Below, piece by piece: positions 7,738 through 15,808 of a stretch of 42,057 nucleotides of DNA. The stretch's first letter is position 1; each line of letters starts with the position of its first letter. The DNA lies in assembly GCA_012798755.1 (NCBI GenBank), contig JAAZMP010000004.1:1-42057 (forward strand), in the 5' to 3' direction. The notes under the pieces were generated by a model, which saw only the letters and a program-made list of their open reading frames with translations, was not told where the DNA came from and made no database searches. The translations under genes were made by a program, and so were the position numbers. The stretch is from Bacillota bacterium (GTDB taxonomy: Bacteria > Bacillota > Dethiobacteria > DTU022 > UBA8154).

Positions 7738-8302
7738 TTTTTAACTTTGCTGCCGCCAAACGCCAATCTTCCAGAAAGTATTTGTAGAGCACAGGCCTTC
7801 TTCTTACTGCCAGGGGGTGATAGGAGGTTATCACGCTGTAATCCCTGACCGCATGAACTTTACCTCTCAGTTGTTTTACCTCTGCCGCCGGATTTCCGAA
7901 GAAAGACTGACAGACGACATTTCCCAAGCAGATCACTATTGCCGGTTTGGCCGCTTCCAGCTGATTCCAAAGGTAATTGATACAGATTGCCCGGGCTTTT
8001 TCTTTATCATAAGCCTTCCTGGGCCTGCATTTAAGAATATAGCTTACGTATATGAGGCCGGATTCTATTCCGGCTTCATATGCTGCTTTTTGCATGGTTT
8101 CCCTGGTACCGCATAAGAAGGGTACGCCGTTTTTATCCTCCCTGGCTCCCGGATTATCTAAAACGACAAACACAGGGGCGCCGGGACTACCTTCCCCCCA
8201 GATGACCCTTGTTCCATGATCTGCCAGTTCACATTGCCGGCAAGTTTTGCCGGCAACCGGGGCTACATCTTCCGGTAAAATTGCCGGATGAGGCCTTTTC
8301 AT
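7730..8302 (-). CDS. Uracil-DNA glycosylase superfamily protein, family 4-like (4Fe-4S)
   Basis: This is a 190-residue protein. Four cysteines (C21, C24, C92 in KCRP, and C108) are spaced like the [4Fe-4S] ligands of family 4 UDGs. The helix carrying LGNVVCQSFFG and the C-terminal HPLAVRRR also fit. The catalytic loop differs from the usual GEAPG form: it reads DNPGAREDKNGVPF, and the HPS motif is HPL. It should remove uracil from DNA, but the altered loop may change specificity or activity. A ribosome site AGGAG precedes ATG 8302. The gene converges on the small remnant at 7642-7737 and diverges from the Wadjet operon. Confidence 0.82.
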   Translation of the reverse strand: MKRPHPAILPEDVAPVAGKTCRQCELADHGTRVIWGEGSPGAPVFVVLDNPGAREDKNGVPFLCGTRETMQKAAYEAGIESGLIYVSYILKCRPRKAYDKEKARAICINYLWNQLEAAKPAIVICLGNVVCQSFFGNPAAEVKQLRGKVHAVRDYSVITSYHPLAVRRRPVLYKYFLEDWRLAAAKLKII

Positions 8303-8685
8303 TTTTATCTGCTCCTATCACTTTGTTTAAACAGCGGTTGATTTGGACGTAAATTTCCGGGTTGGGGCAGTGGCTTATTTTAATCTTGTATGTTTATGAA
8401 TGTTTTATAACTATGACGCAAATATTAAGTAAATAGCCCATATTATGGTTCTACCGCACCCGGAATCATATTATTATCATTGCCCATTAAGTTCGATTTT
8501 ACCGGACGGGAAATTCATGAATGTTTAAAACCGGGGTAGGAAAAAAAGGGATCGTTCCCAATAACCTAAACTGCCTGCACAAATGTTAAATTGACTCCTG
8601 GCTGTGGCGTTGGTAAAATAAGATTAATGAGGTAACCGGTATATATGACGGCCCGTGCCGCTGCAGAGGAGGTATTTGTCTTACA
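8303..8685. other. Divergent intergenic region between the glycosylase and jetA
   Basis: No gene was found. It holds the Wadjet promoter (8591-8619) and a short perfect palindrome CCATATTATGG at 8438-8448 of unknown meaning. The rest is AT-rich without clear repeats. Confidence 0.4.
8591..8619 (+). promoter_or_regulatory. Promoter of the Wadjet operon
   Basis: TTGACT (8591-8596), 17 bases, then TAAAAT (8614-8619); each hexamer is one base off consensus. It lies about 65 bases before jetA ATG 8686, and AGGAGGT is at 8667-8673. Confidence 0.65.
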
Positions 8686-10173
8686 ATGCCCGAGTCGCTG
8701 CTCAAGCCGCTAGTCGAAACAAGCTATTTAAATGTACAAAATGTCGGACGTTATCGCTGTATCATGCGTTTTTTTTATGTGCAGCACCAGCGTTTGCGAT
8801 ACTGGCTGAAACCGCAGGAAATTTTTGACGGGGTAGTGGCCTATGGTTTGCTCGGTGAAGATTATACCCTGGAACAGTGCCAAAAGGACCTGGATCAACT
8901 GGCGGAATGGGCCAATATCGTGCCCCGCCATGACGGGGGCCGTTCGGCCACGGTAGAAGAATATTTGCGCAAAAAATTCCGCTATCAGATGACCCCGTAT
9001 GCAGTAGAAATCGAACGTCTGGTATCGGGGTTGGAAAAAGTCCGTGGTTATGGCGGTTCCTTGGAGCCTACCCTGTTTGAAAATATAGCTTCCGGTCTGG
9101 AGCGGTTGGAGGGGGCGGCCGGGCAATTTCCACCCGGCGAGGCGATTGCGCTTTGGGAGAAAACGTACGAAGATTTTGTGAAGTTGACTGAAAATGCTTC
9201 CGACTATATTGCCAGCCTGCAAAGCTCCAAAGTGGAGGAGCTGATGTTGACCGAGGCTTTTTTGGCTTATAAGGATTCCGTAACACGTTATCTGCAGGAT
9301 TTTATCCAAGGGTTGCAGCGCTATGCCTACAAGATCGAAGCAGTGCTGCTTTCCATTAATACCGGTTTGGTAGATACCTTTTTTTCTAACGCGCAGCGCG
9401 ACCTTGCGGCCCGACCCCAACTGGACGAACCGGTAACTTTCGATGAACAAAGGGAACGCCTACAGCTGGAATGGCAGAGTATGGTGCGCTGGTTCGCCGG
9501 TTATGAAAACGAGCCCAGCGATGTTTATTTTTTGGAACAGACTACGAAGGATACCATTGCCCGCATCGTACGCAGCGCCTTGCGGATTCAAGAAAAGCAT
9601 CGCATGGGTGTTAGCCGCAGGCGGGAGCTGGACTATCTGGGACGATGGTTTTTTGCCCTCGACGATGATCTTTCCCAGGCCCATAAGTTGGCCGGTCATG
9701 TGTTCGGTTTCTACCGCTGCCGCCATTTTCAAGGCATTGACGAAAAAGATAGCGACAATGCTGATCTATCTATGTGGCAGGTAGCCCCCAATATCAGGGA
9801 GCTGCGCTCACGTAGCAGAAAACGGCTCCGGGATACAGGTACCGGATCTATTCGGGAACAGAGCGCCAGGCAGCAAAAAGCACGGGAGAGTTTCCTGAAG
9901 GCGCGACAAGAAGAAATGGCGGTTCTGCAGGAATACCTGGAAAAACGAGAAATAAGTATTGCCGATTTTGGGCTTATATCCGCGCACGAACGCTACTTCC
10001 TGCTCTACTGGATCGGTCGCTGCATAGCCAATAAATCCCGCCGGGTATTGACTCCCGAAGGTATTGCTATCAGCCTGCAAATGCCCGTCGAGCCAAAAAG
10101 AGCCCTGCTGGTATGTGAAGATGGAGAGCTGGATATGCCCAATTATCAGCTCAGGTTTAGCTATGGAACGTGA
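8686..10173 (+). CDS. jetA: Wadjet type II component JetA (DUF2397 / TIGR02677 family)
   Basis: This is a 495-residue protein, the kleisin-like first gene of a type II Wadjet system. It shows the family's N-terminal winged-helix region (ending near LGEDYTLEQCQKDLDQLAEW), a helical middle, and a Gln/Arg-rich C-terminal segment around SRSRKRLRDTGTGS. In Wadjet, JetA, JetB and JetC form a condensin-like (MukBEF-related) DNA-extruding complex, and JetD cleaves closed circular plasmid DNA. It is the first gene behind a good promoter. The family call rests on size, sequence style and the perfectly ordered neighbours. No frameshift or internal stop is present. Confidence 0.88.
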   Translation: MPESLLKPLVETSYLNVQNVGRYRCIMRFFYVQHQRLRYWLKPQEIFDGVVAYGLLGEDYTLEQCQKDLDQLAEWANIVPRHDGGRSATVEEYLRKKFRYQMTPYAVEIERLVSGLEKVRGYGGSLEPTLFENIASGLERLEGAAGQFPPGEAIALWEKTYEDFVKLTENASDYIASLQSSKVEELMLTEAFLAYKDSVTRYLQDFIQGLQRYAYKIEAVLLSINTGLVDTFFSNAQRDLAARPQLDEPVTFDEQRERLQLEWQSMVRWFAGYENEPSDVYFLEQTTKDTIARIVRSALRIQEKHRMGVSRRRELDYLGRWFFALDDDLSQAHKLAGHVFGFYRCRHFQGIDEKDSDNADLSMWQVAPNIRELRSRSRKRLRDTGTGSIREQSARQQKARESFLKARQEEMAVLQEYLEKREISIADFGLISAHERYFLLYWIGRCIANKSRRVLTPEGIAISLQMPVEPKRALLVCEDGELDMPNYQLRFSYGT

Positions 10174-10184
10174 GGGAAAACCCA

Positions 10185-10262
10185 ATGGATTATCATATTA
10201 ATATTTTCTACAGCGAGGAGGATGGTGGGTATATAGCAGACATACCTGACTTAAAGAGATGA
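10185..10262 (+). pseudogene. HicB-like antitoxin N-terminal fragment between jetA and jetB
   Basis: A 25-codon frame begins MDYHINIFYSEEDGGYIADI and ends PDLKR. This is the start of the common HicB antitoxin family (partial RNase H fold), which would normally continue with KYCSAFG and a further 50 or more residues. It begins 12 bases after the jetA stop, with GAGGG (10172-10176) at proper distance. Its TGA (10260-10262) is 7 bases before the jetB ATG. No HicA toxin is nearby. It is either debris of a hicAB insertion or a retained coupling ORF that carries ribosomes from jetA to jetB. Confidence 0.72.
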
Positions 10263-10269
10263 TGGGGGA

Positions 10270-11454
10270 ATGAGTAAAACGGGCGAGAACAGAAAAGATG
10301 TGCGCAAAAAATGTATACAAGCTTTGTTAAGCCGCAATTGGATCACCAAGCGGGATGACCCGGAGCTTTTTGCCCATATTAGAGCACAGTACCAGGAGTT
10401 GCGGGATTGGTTCGGGGAATACTGCGGCTTTGCTTTATTGCTTACCAGGCAGTTTGTCAAGCTGGAAAAAGTACCGGGGGAAGCGCAGGCCTGGATGGGG
10501 TTTGAAAATTTCTCCGAAGCGCGGGATTATGCTCTTTTCAGCTATTGCCTCTGGTATTTGGAGGGCAAAAATGAAATGGATCAATTTTTACTCACTGATA
10601 TGGTGGAGGGAATCAGGGAGTATTTGACCGGCCAGGACGTTTTTTTGGATTGGACAATCTATACCCACCGCCTCTCCATGGCGAGGGCATTGAAACAGTT
10701 AAAGTCATTGGGTGCACTGGTGGCAGTGGACGGTGATGAATTCGAATGGGCCCGGTTAGGGCACGAGCGCAATGTGCTTTACGAACCTTCTTACCTGGCC
10801 CGTTATGTTTTGCGCCGCTTTCCCCAAGATCTGACCACCTATGACACCCTGGCCGCCTTGGAAGCGGGAACGTATTCTGATTCCCCGGAGGGGCATCTGA
10901 AAAAACGCCGTCATCATGTTTACCGCCGCCTGCTGCAGGAACCGGTGGTCTATGATTGGCAGTGGAGCGAAGAGGAACGCTATTATGTACGCACCCAGCG
11001 GCATACCATCACCGAAAACTTGTCCAACTTTGCAGGCCTTGAAGGGCAGCGTTACCGGGAGGCTCTTTTGTTTTATTACCCGGAGGTTTCCGGCGAGATG
11101 TATCTTTTTCCCACCGGGCGCGGGGTTACGGATATTTGCCTGCTTTTGGGCGGCGAGCTGCGGCGTCTGCTATCCCGGGACGAGAGCGGGATCATCGTAG
11201 AAGAAGACGGACGTATCGGCTTGACCATAGCGGAGCTGGAGGTAATTATTTTGCAATTAAAGGAAAAGCATAAAGCGCTGTGGGGCTTACAACACCGGCA
11301 GGCCCGCGGCAGCGAGCTGGCCCGGGAAGTATTGGATCATCTACAGGAATGGGGCCTGGCCGACCGAGGGGATGAGGGGCAGATTTGGATCAATCCTGCT
11401 TTGGGGCGTTGGAACGGTGACTATGATCTTTTTGGTGGGGATGAACATGAATGA
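10270..11454 (+). CDS. jetB: Wadjet type II component JetB (DUF2398 / TIGR02678 family)
   Basis: This is a 394-residue MukE/KITE-like winged-helix subunit of the Wadjet complex. The N-terminal pattern (CIQALLSRNWITKRDDPELFAHI), the ETYDTLAALE-like middle and the late winged-helix segment (GRIGLTIAELEVIILQLKE) fit the DUF2398 family. The predicted ATG 10270 has GGGGGA directly against it and no normally spaced ribosome site, so initiation probably depends on ribosomes that terminate on the small HicB-like frame just upstream. A downstream GTG at 10300 is an alternative start. Its last eight bases overlap the start of jetC. Confidence 0.87.
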   Translation: MSKTGENRKDVRKKCIQALLSRNWITKRDDPELFAHIRAQYQELRDWFGEYCGFALLLTRQFVKLEKVPGEAQAWMGFENFSEARDYALFSYCLWYLEGKNEMDQFLLTDMVEGIREYLTGQDVFLDWTIYTHRLSMARALKQLKSLGALVAVDGDEFEWARLGHERNVLYEPSYLARYVLRRFPQDLTTYDTLAALEAGTYSDSPEGHLKKRRHHVYRRLLQEPVVYDWQWSEEERYYVRTQRHTITENLSNFAGLEGQRYREALLFYYPEVSGEMYLFPTGRGVTDICLLLGGELRRLLSRDESGIIVEEDGRIGLTIAELEVIILQLKEKHKALWGLQHRQARGSELAREVLDHLQEWGLADRGDEGQIWINPALGRWNGDYDLFGGDEHE

Positions 11455-14400
11455 ACGCTGGAAGATGAATAGGGCCGGGGTTGTTAATTTCTGGTATTAT
11501 GATGAGGCCGAATTTTATATGGCCGGTGGCCGGCTGGTCTTACGCGGGGCCAATGGCTCGGGCAAATCAGTCACGATGCAAAGTTTTTTGCCCCTGGTGC
11601 TGGACGGAGATAAACGACCCTGGCGACTGGATCCTTTCGGTTCCCGGGACCGGCGGGTCGATTATTACCTGCTTTTGGAAGCCGATAGCGGCCATACTGA
11701 TCGCACCGGTTATCTCTATCTGGAATTTTACCATCCGGTACAGAAGCGCTATCTTACAGTGGGTATCGGCCTACGTGCCCGGAGAAACAATCCCAACCTG
11801 GGATTTTGGGGCTTTGCCATTACTGATAATCGCCGGGTGGGGCGGGATATCCTGCTTTATGAAAAAGACTACAGCCAGGGAAAGGAAACAAAAATTCCTT
11901 TAAGCCGACTCCAATTGGAAGAGGCGATCGGCAGCGGCGGGCAGGTGGTTACCGAACAGGGTGAATATAAGCGGCTGGTCAATAAGCTGCTGTTTGGTTA
12001 CGAGAAAATCGAATCCTTTCAGGAATTGCTGGATCTTTTGATCCAGTTGCGCAGCCCCAAACTGTCCAAGGATTTTAAGCCTTCCACCATTTATGACATT
12101 CTCACGGAGGCGCTGCCGGCTCTGCAGGAGGACGAACTGCGTCCGCTTTCCGAAGTCCTGGAAGATATGGATGAAATCAACGATCGTCTCAATGAATTGG
12201 GTGTGCACCTGTTGGAAACAGAAAGATTGCACCGGGCCTACAACAAATACAACGAGTACCTGCTTTACGACAGATCCCGGTTGTTGCTGCAGCAAAAAAA
12301 ACAGCGGGAAGACTATAAAAACAAGGCAGACAAGTACCTGGAACAAACTATGGTTTTAACAAAAATGTTGGCGGAAGAAACTTCTGCCCGGGAAAATTCC
12401 GCCGCCGGCCTTAAACGGATCGAAACTGAATATCAGACCTTGATTGCCAGCGAAGCAGTGGAAAAAAGAGCGGAGCTAAGCCGCCTGCGGTCTGAATTAA
12501 AAAACTTGCAGCGGAATAAAGAAAGCTGTTCTTGGCGACTGCAAATGTGGCGGAACAAAGAGGCGCAGGCCCAAAAAGAACTGGCGGATCTAACCACGCG
12601 ACAGGAAAATTTGACAAACCGGCAAAATGATGTTTTACAGGACATGGAAGATATAGCCAGAGATGTAGATTTTAGCTATCATGATACTTACCACCGGCGT
12701 TGGTTGGATGGTGTCCCCGGCGATGATACGGTTTGGACCCCCTGGGAACGGGACATAAAGGAACACCGGGCCAAAATCAACCGGGCTGTCAAGCTGGCCC
12801 GGGAGAAAAACCACTTGCAAACGCTCCGGGAACAGGCTGAAAGAGAAGCCAGTAAGTCACGGGAAAAGAGAGAGGCAGCAGAGGAAGATCTACACCGGGA
12901 AGAAGATAAATTTGCCGAAGTCCACCGGGGACAGGAAGAAAAAATATTCCACTGGCGCCGGCAGCTTGTGCAGCTTCCCCTGGCAGAAGAAGAACTGCAC
13001 CGGATCTTGCAGGCCCTGGCTCTCTTTCCCGATGAATCATACGAAAGTGTAATTGGCCCCGCCAGGCAGGCTTACTACGGTGCCCGGGAGGCTATTTCGG
13101 AAAAGCGCTTGGTGTGGCAAAATAAATTACAACAGCATGAAGAGGAAAAAGAAAACCTGGCCCGGGAGTGGCAGCAGTGGAAAAAACGCCGCGAACCGGA
13201 ACCGCCCCGTAGCACTGCCCGTGAACATTCCAGGCAAAAACGCTCTTCTGTGGGGGCACCTCTTTATGCTCTTTGTGAGTTCAAACCGGGGCTAACCGAA
13301 GATAAAAAAGCAGCCCTGGAATCTGCTTTGCAGCAAGCAGGCCTTCTGGATGCCTGGGTATCGCCGCAGGGCCTTGGTGTGCTGGGCTCCGAGGAGGAAG
13401 AAATATGGATAAAGCCCTCTCCTCAATGGCTGCATTTTACCCTGGCCGATTATCTGGTGCCCACCCCGCCTAAAAACTGCGGTCTGACGGCGGGTATCAT
13501 CGATGGTCTGCTGCATACTGTCTGCTTGGCAGAAGATTCTGAGCTAACGGATGAAAATGGTAATTTAGCAGGGACCGCTATGATAACCGAAAAAGGCTAT
13601 TTTCGCCTGGGCGCACTCTGCGGTAAAGCGGCCCTTAAAGAACGTGCCGAATTTATCGGCAAGGAGGCCCGGCAGCGCACCCGGTTGGCCGAAATGGCCC
13701 GGCTGGAAAAATTGATGGAAGAAGAAGAAAAAACAATGGCGGAATGCCGGGGGCAGCTTGATCTGCTCCAGACAAATGCCGCTGAACTCGATAAGGATAT
13801 GAAAGCTTTCCCTGGCGACGCGGATCTGCAGGATACCTTGGATAACTTGCGAAAAGCCCGTCTGCGGCTGGAAACTGCATTAGAAGAGGAACAAAACAAA
13901 AACAGCATCCTGCGGGAACTAATCAAACAGCTGCAAGAAGCTGCTGCACGCCTGCATGAACATATGGCGGGCTGGAATATCCCCCACAGTGTAAGCGCCC
14001 TGGAGCATGCCGGGGAGCAAATGAATCTCTACCGGGATTGTATGGGAGAACTGAAATCTTTTTGGACGGAATATGAAAATGTTCTTAGCGGCCTGGAGAG
14101 GGCAGAAAAGGATCTGGCAGAAGCTGGTAAAAATATTGTGCAGGAAACATCTGAACTGTCCGAAGTGCAGGATCGGCTGCTTGAGGTTACCCAGCAGATA
14201 AAAGTTTACGAACAGCTTCTTGAAAAACTTGGTATTGCCGATATCGATCGACGGTTGCAGGAATTGGAACAGCAGCAGAGCGAACTTAAAAAACTGCTTG
14301 AACAATTAAATGAAAAGATAACCCGGATCAAAATCGAACTGGCTGTAGCGGAAAGGGAATCCACAGGGGCCGCCCGGCAATTGGAACAGTCTGAAGCCGT

Positions 14401-15568
14401 CCTGAATAAACAAGTTTCCTGGTGGCTAGAGGAATGGGAAAGGCGCCTGTTGGAAGAGTGGGGCGAGGCAATATTCGATCCGGCGGATATCCCGGCTCTT
14501 TTCCGTACAGCCGGACGGGTAGAACGTCTCTACCGGGAACTTTATGCCAACAAAACGTACCCCGATATTACCGACCAACTGCTTGATATTTTCCACAATA
14601 CCCGGCAAGCGCTACATGATTATGCCCCGGAAACAGTAAGGGAAGCAGTACGGGAAAATGAAGCCCGTCTTCTGGTCCTTTTCACTAGGGACAGGCAGAA
14701 CCCGGTTCCCCCTCACCTGCTGGTGCAAGAACTGCAAGAACTGCAAGAGGAACAAAAAAATCTTTTAAATCAGAAAGACCGGGAACTATACGAGCAGATC
14801 ATTTTGCACAGCGTCGGCAAGGCTATTCGCGATAAGATCTACCGCGCCGAAAAATGGATTACCCAAATGAACGATCTGATGCAGCAGCGGGAGACGACCA
14901 GTAGCCTGCGCCTGCATTTGAAATGGGAGCCCCGGGCTGCAGCAAACGAGAGAGAGCTTGATACCTCACAGTTGGTGAAACTGCTGAAAACCGATCCCCG
15001 GCAGCTGCGAGATGATCATATAGAGGAGATGATTGAACATTTCCGTTCCCGTATTTCAAGGGCCAAACTGGAAGCCGACGAGCGGGATACCTTGCGCCAG
15101 TGGATTTTCCGCCTGCTGGATTACCGCCGCTGGTTCCGGTTTACGTTGTATTTTGAAAAAGGCGAGCAGCCCCGCCGGGAGCTGACCGATGCCCGTTTCA
15201 ACGTGCTTAGTGGTGGTGAAAAGGCACTTTCCATGTATATCCCGCTTTTTGCAGCGGCCAACTCCCGCTATAACGATTCCCGCCCAGAGGCCCCCCGGAT
15301 TATCAGCCTTGACGAAGCTTTTGCCGGAGTGGATGAAGAAAATATGCGGGATATGTTTGAACTGCTTACCCATCTGGGTTTTGACTATATGATGACCAGC
15401 CAGGTGCTTTGGGGTTGTTATGATACCGTGCCCGAACTTTCCATTTACGAAATATATCGTCCCCGCGATGTAGATTATGTTACCTTGATCCGTTTTTACT
15501 GGAACGGCACCCGCCGTATAGTGGTGGACGAGGAAATGCAGCAAGAGAAGGTAGAGCAAACCTTGTAG
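11447..15568 (+). CDS. jetC: Wadjet type II SMC-like ATPase JetC (TIGR02680 family)
   Basis: This 1373-residue SMC/MukB-like ATPase is the motor of the Wadjet complex. The N-terminal head has Walker A GANGSGKS at about residues 34-41. Long heptad-rich coiled coils follow, interrupted near the middle by a hinge-like globular part (around GAPLYALCEFKPGLTEDKKAAL). The C-terminal head has the signature LSGGEK (about 1254) and Walker B IISLDEAFAGVDEEN (about 1285-1300). Two ATP-bound heads close to extrude DNA. ATG 11447 is chosen because GGTGGGG (11434-11440) is 6 bases upstream; in-frame codons further upstream lie inside jetB. It overlaps jetB by 8 bases, so translation is coupled. All catalytic motifs look intact. 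Confidence 0.93.
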   Translation: MNERWKMNRAGVVNFWYYDEAEFYMAGGRLVLRGANGSGKSVTMQSFLPLVLDGDKRPWRLDPFGSRDRRVDYYLLLEADSGHTDRTGYLYLEFYHPVQKRYLTVGIGLRARRNNPNLGFWGFAITDNRRVGRDILLYEKDYSQGKETKIPLSRLQLEEAIGSGGQVVTEQGEYKRLVNKLLFGYEKIESFQELLDLLIQLRSPKLSKDFKPSTIYDILTEALPALQEDELRPLSEVLEDMDEINDRLNELGVHLLETERLHRAYNKYNEYLLYDRSRLLLQQKKQREDYKNKADKYLEQTMVLTKMLAEETSARENSAAGLKRIETEYQTLIASEAVEKRAELSRLRSELKNLQRNKESCSWRLQMWRNKEAQAQKELADLTTRQENLTNRQNDVLQDMEDIARDVDFSYHDTYHRRWLDGVPGDDTVWTPWERDIKEHRAKINRAVKLAREKNHLQTLREQAEREASKSREKREAAEEDLHREEDKFAEVHRGQEEKIFHWRRQLVQLPLAEEELHRILQALALFPDESYESVIGPARQAYYGAREAISEKRLVWQNKLQQHEEEKENLAREWQQWKKRREPEPPRSTAREHSRQKRSSVGAPLYALCEFKPGLTEDKKAALESALQQAGLLDAWVSPQGLGVLGSEEEEIWIKPSPQWLHFTLADYLVPTPPKNCGLTAGIIDGLLHTVCLAEDSELTDENGNLAGTAMITEKGYFRLGALCGKAALKERAEFIGKEARQRTRLAEMARLEKLMEEEEKTMAECRGQLDLLQTNAAELDKDMKAFPGDADLQDTLDNLRKARLRLETALEEEQNKNSILRELIKQLQEAAARLHEHMAGWNIPHSVSALEHAGEQMNLYRDCMGELKSFWTEYENVLSGLERAEKDLAEAGKNIVQETSELSEVQDRLLEVTQQIKVYEQLLEKLGIADIDRRLQELEQQQSELKKLLEQLNEKITRIKIELAVAERESTGAARQLEQSEAVLNKQVSWWLEEWERRLLEEWGEAIFDPADIPALFRTAGRVERLYRELYANKTYPDITDQLLDIFHNTRQALHDYAPETVREAVRENEARLLVLFTRDRQNPVPPHLLVQELQELQEEQKNLLNQKDRELYEQIILHSVGKAIRDKIYRAEKWITQMNDLMQQRETTSSLRLHLKWEPRAAANERELDTSQLVKLLKTDPRQLRDDHIEEMIEHFRSRISRAKLEADERDTLRQWIFRLLDYRRWFRFTLYFEKGEQPRRELTDARFNVLSGGEKALSMYIPLFAAANSRYNDSRPEAPRIISLDEAFAGVDEENMRDMFELLTHLGFDYMMTSQVLWGCYDTVPELSIYEIYRPRDVDYVTLIRFYWNGTRRIVVDEEMQQEKVEQTL

Positions 15569-15808
15569 TTACAGTTTCGAATTAAGGAAATAGCCTTTGA
15601 TAATGTCCTTTTGCTGGTTTATTTCTTTAACAGGCGAAGTGCAAAATCGGCATCTTTTTTATTTTTCCACTTCGAAAATAAGTGAATAAAGCTATGGGAA
15701 TTTCAATGTTTCCCCTACTATTTTACTTTTAAAAAGGGGAACCATTGCCGCTATCGCCAAGAGCCTTTTGTTTAAAAAGTAGCGTTGCCTAAAAGGTGGT
15801 TTCCAAAG
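15569..15808. other. jetC-jetD spacer with inverted repeats
   Basis: This 240-base gap is large for an otherwise overlapping operon. It contains inverted repeats CGAAGTG (15635-15641)/CACTTCG (15668-15674) and TTCCCCT (15710-15716)/AGGGGAA (15735-15741). Neither is followed by a T tract and no convincing promoter was found, so they may tune the level of the nuclease subunit. The jetD ribosome site AAGGTGG lies at its end. Confidence 0.45.

Noticed and set aside
8728-9450. 240-codon open frame antisense to jetA
   Set aside because: Lies fully inside jetA on the other strand, lacks a ribosome site, and its composition mirrors the jetA codons; a shadow frame.
15056-15559. 167-codon frame antisense to the jetC ATPase head
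   Set aside because: The sense strand encodes the conserved signature and Walker B; the antisense frame has no features of its own.
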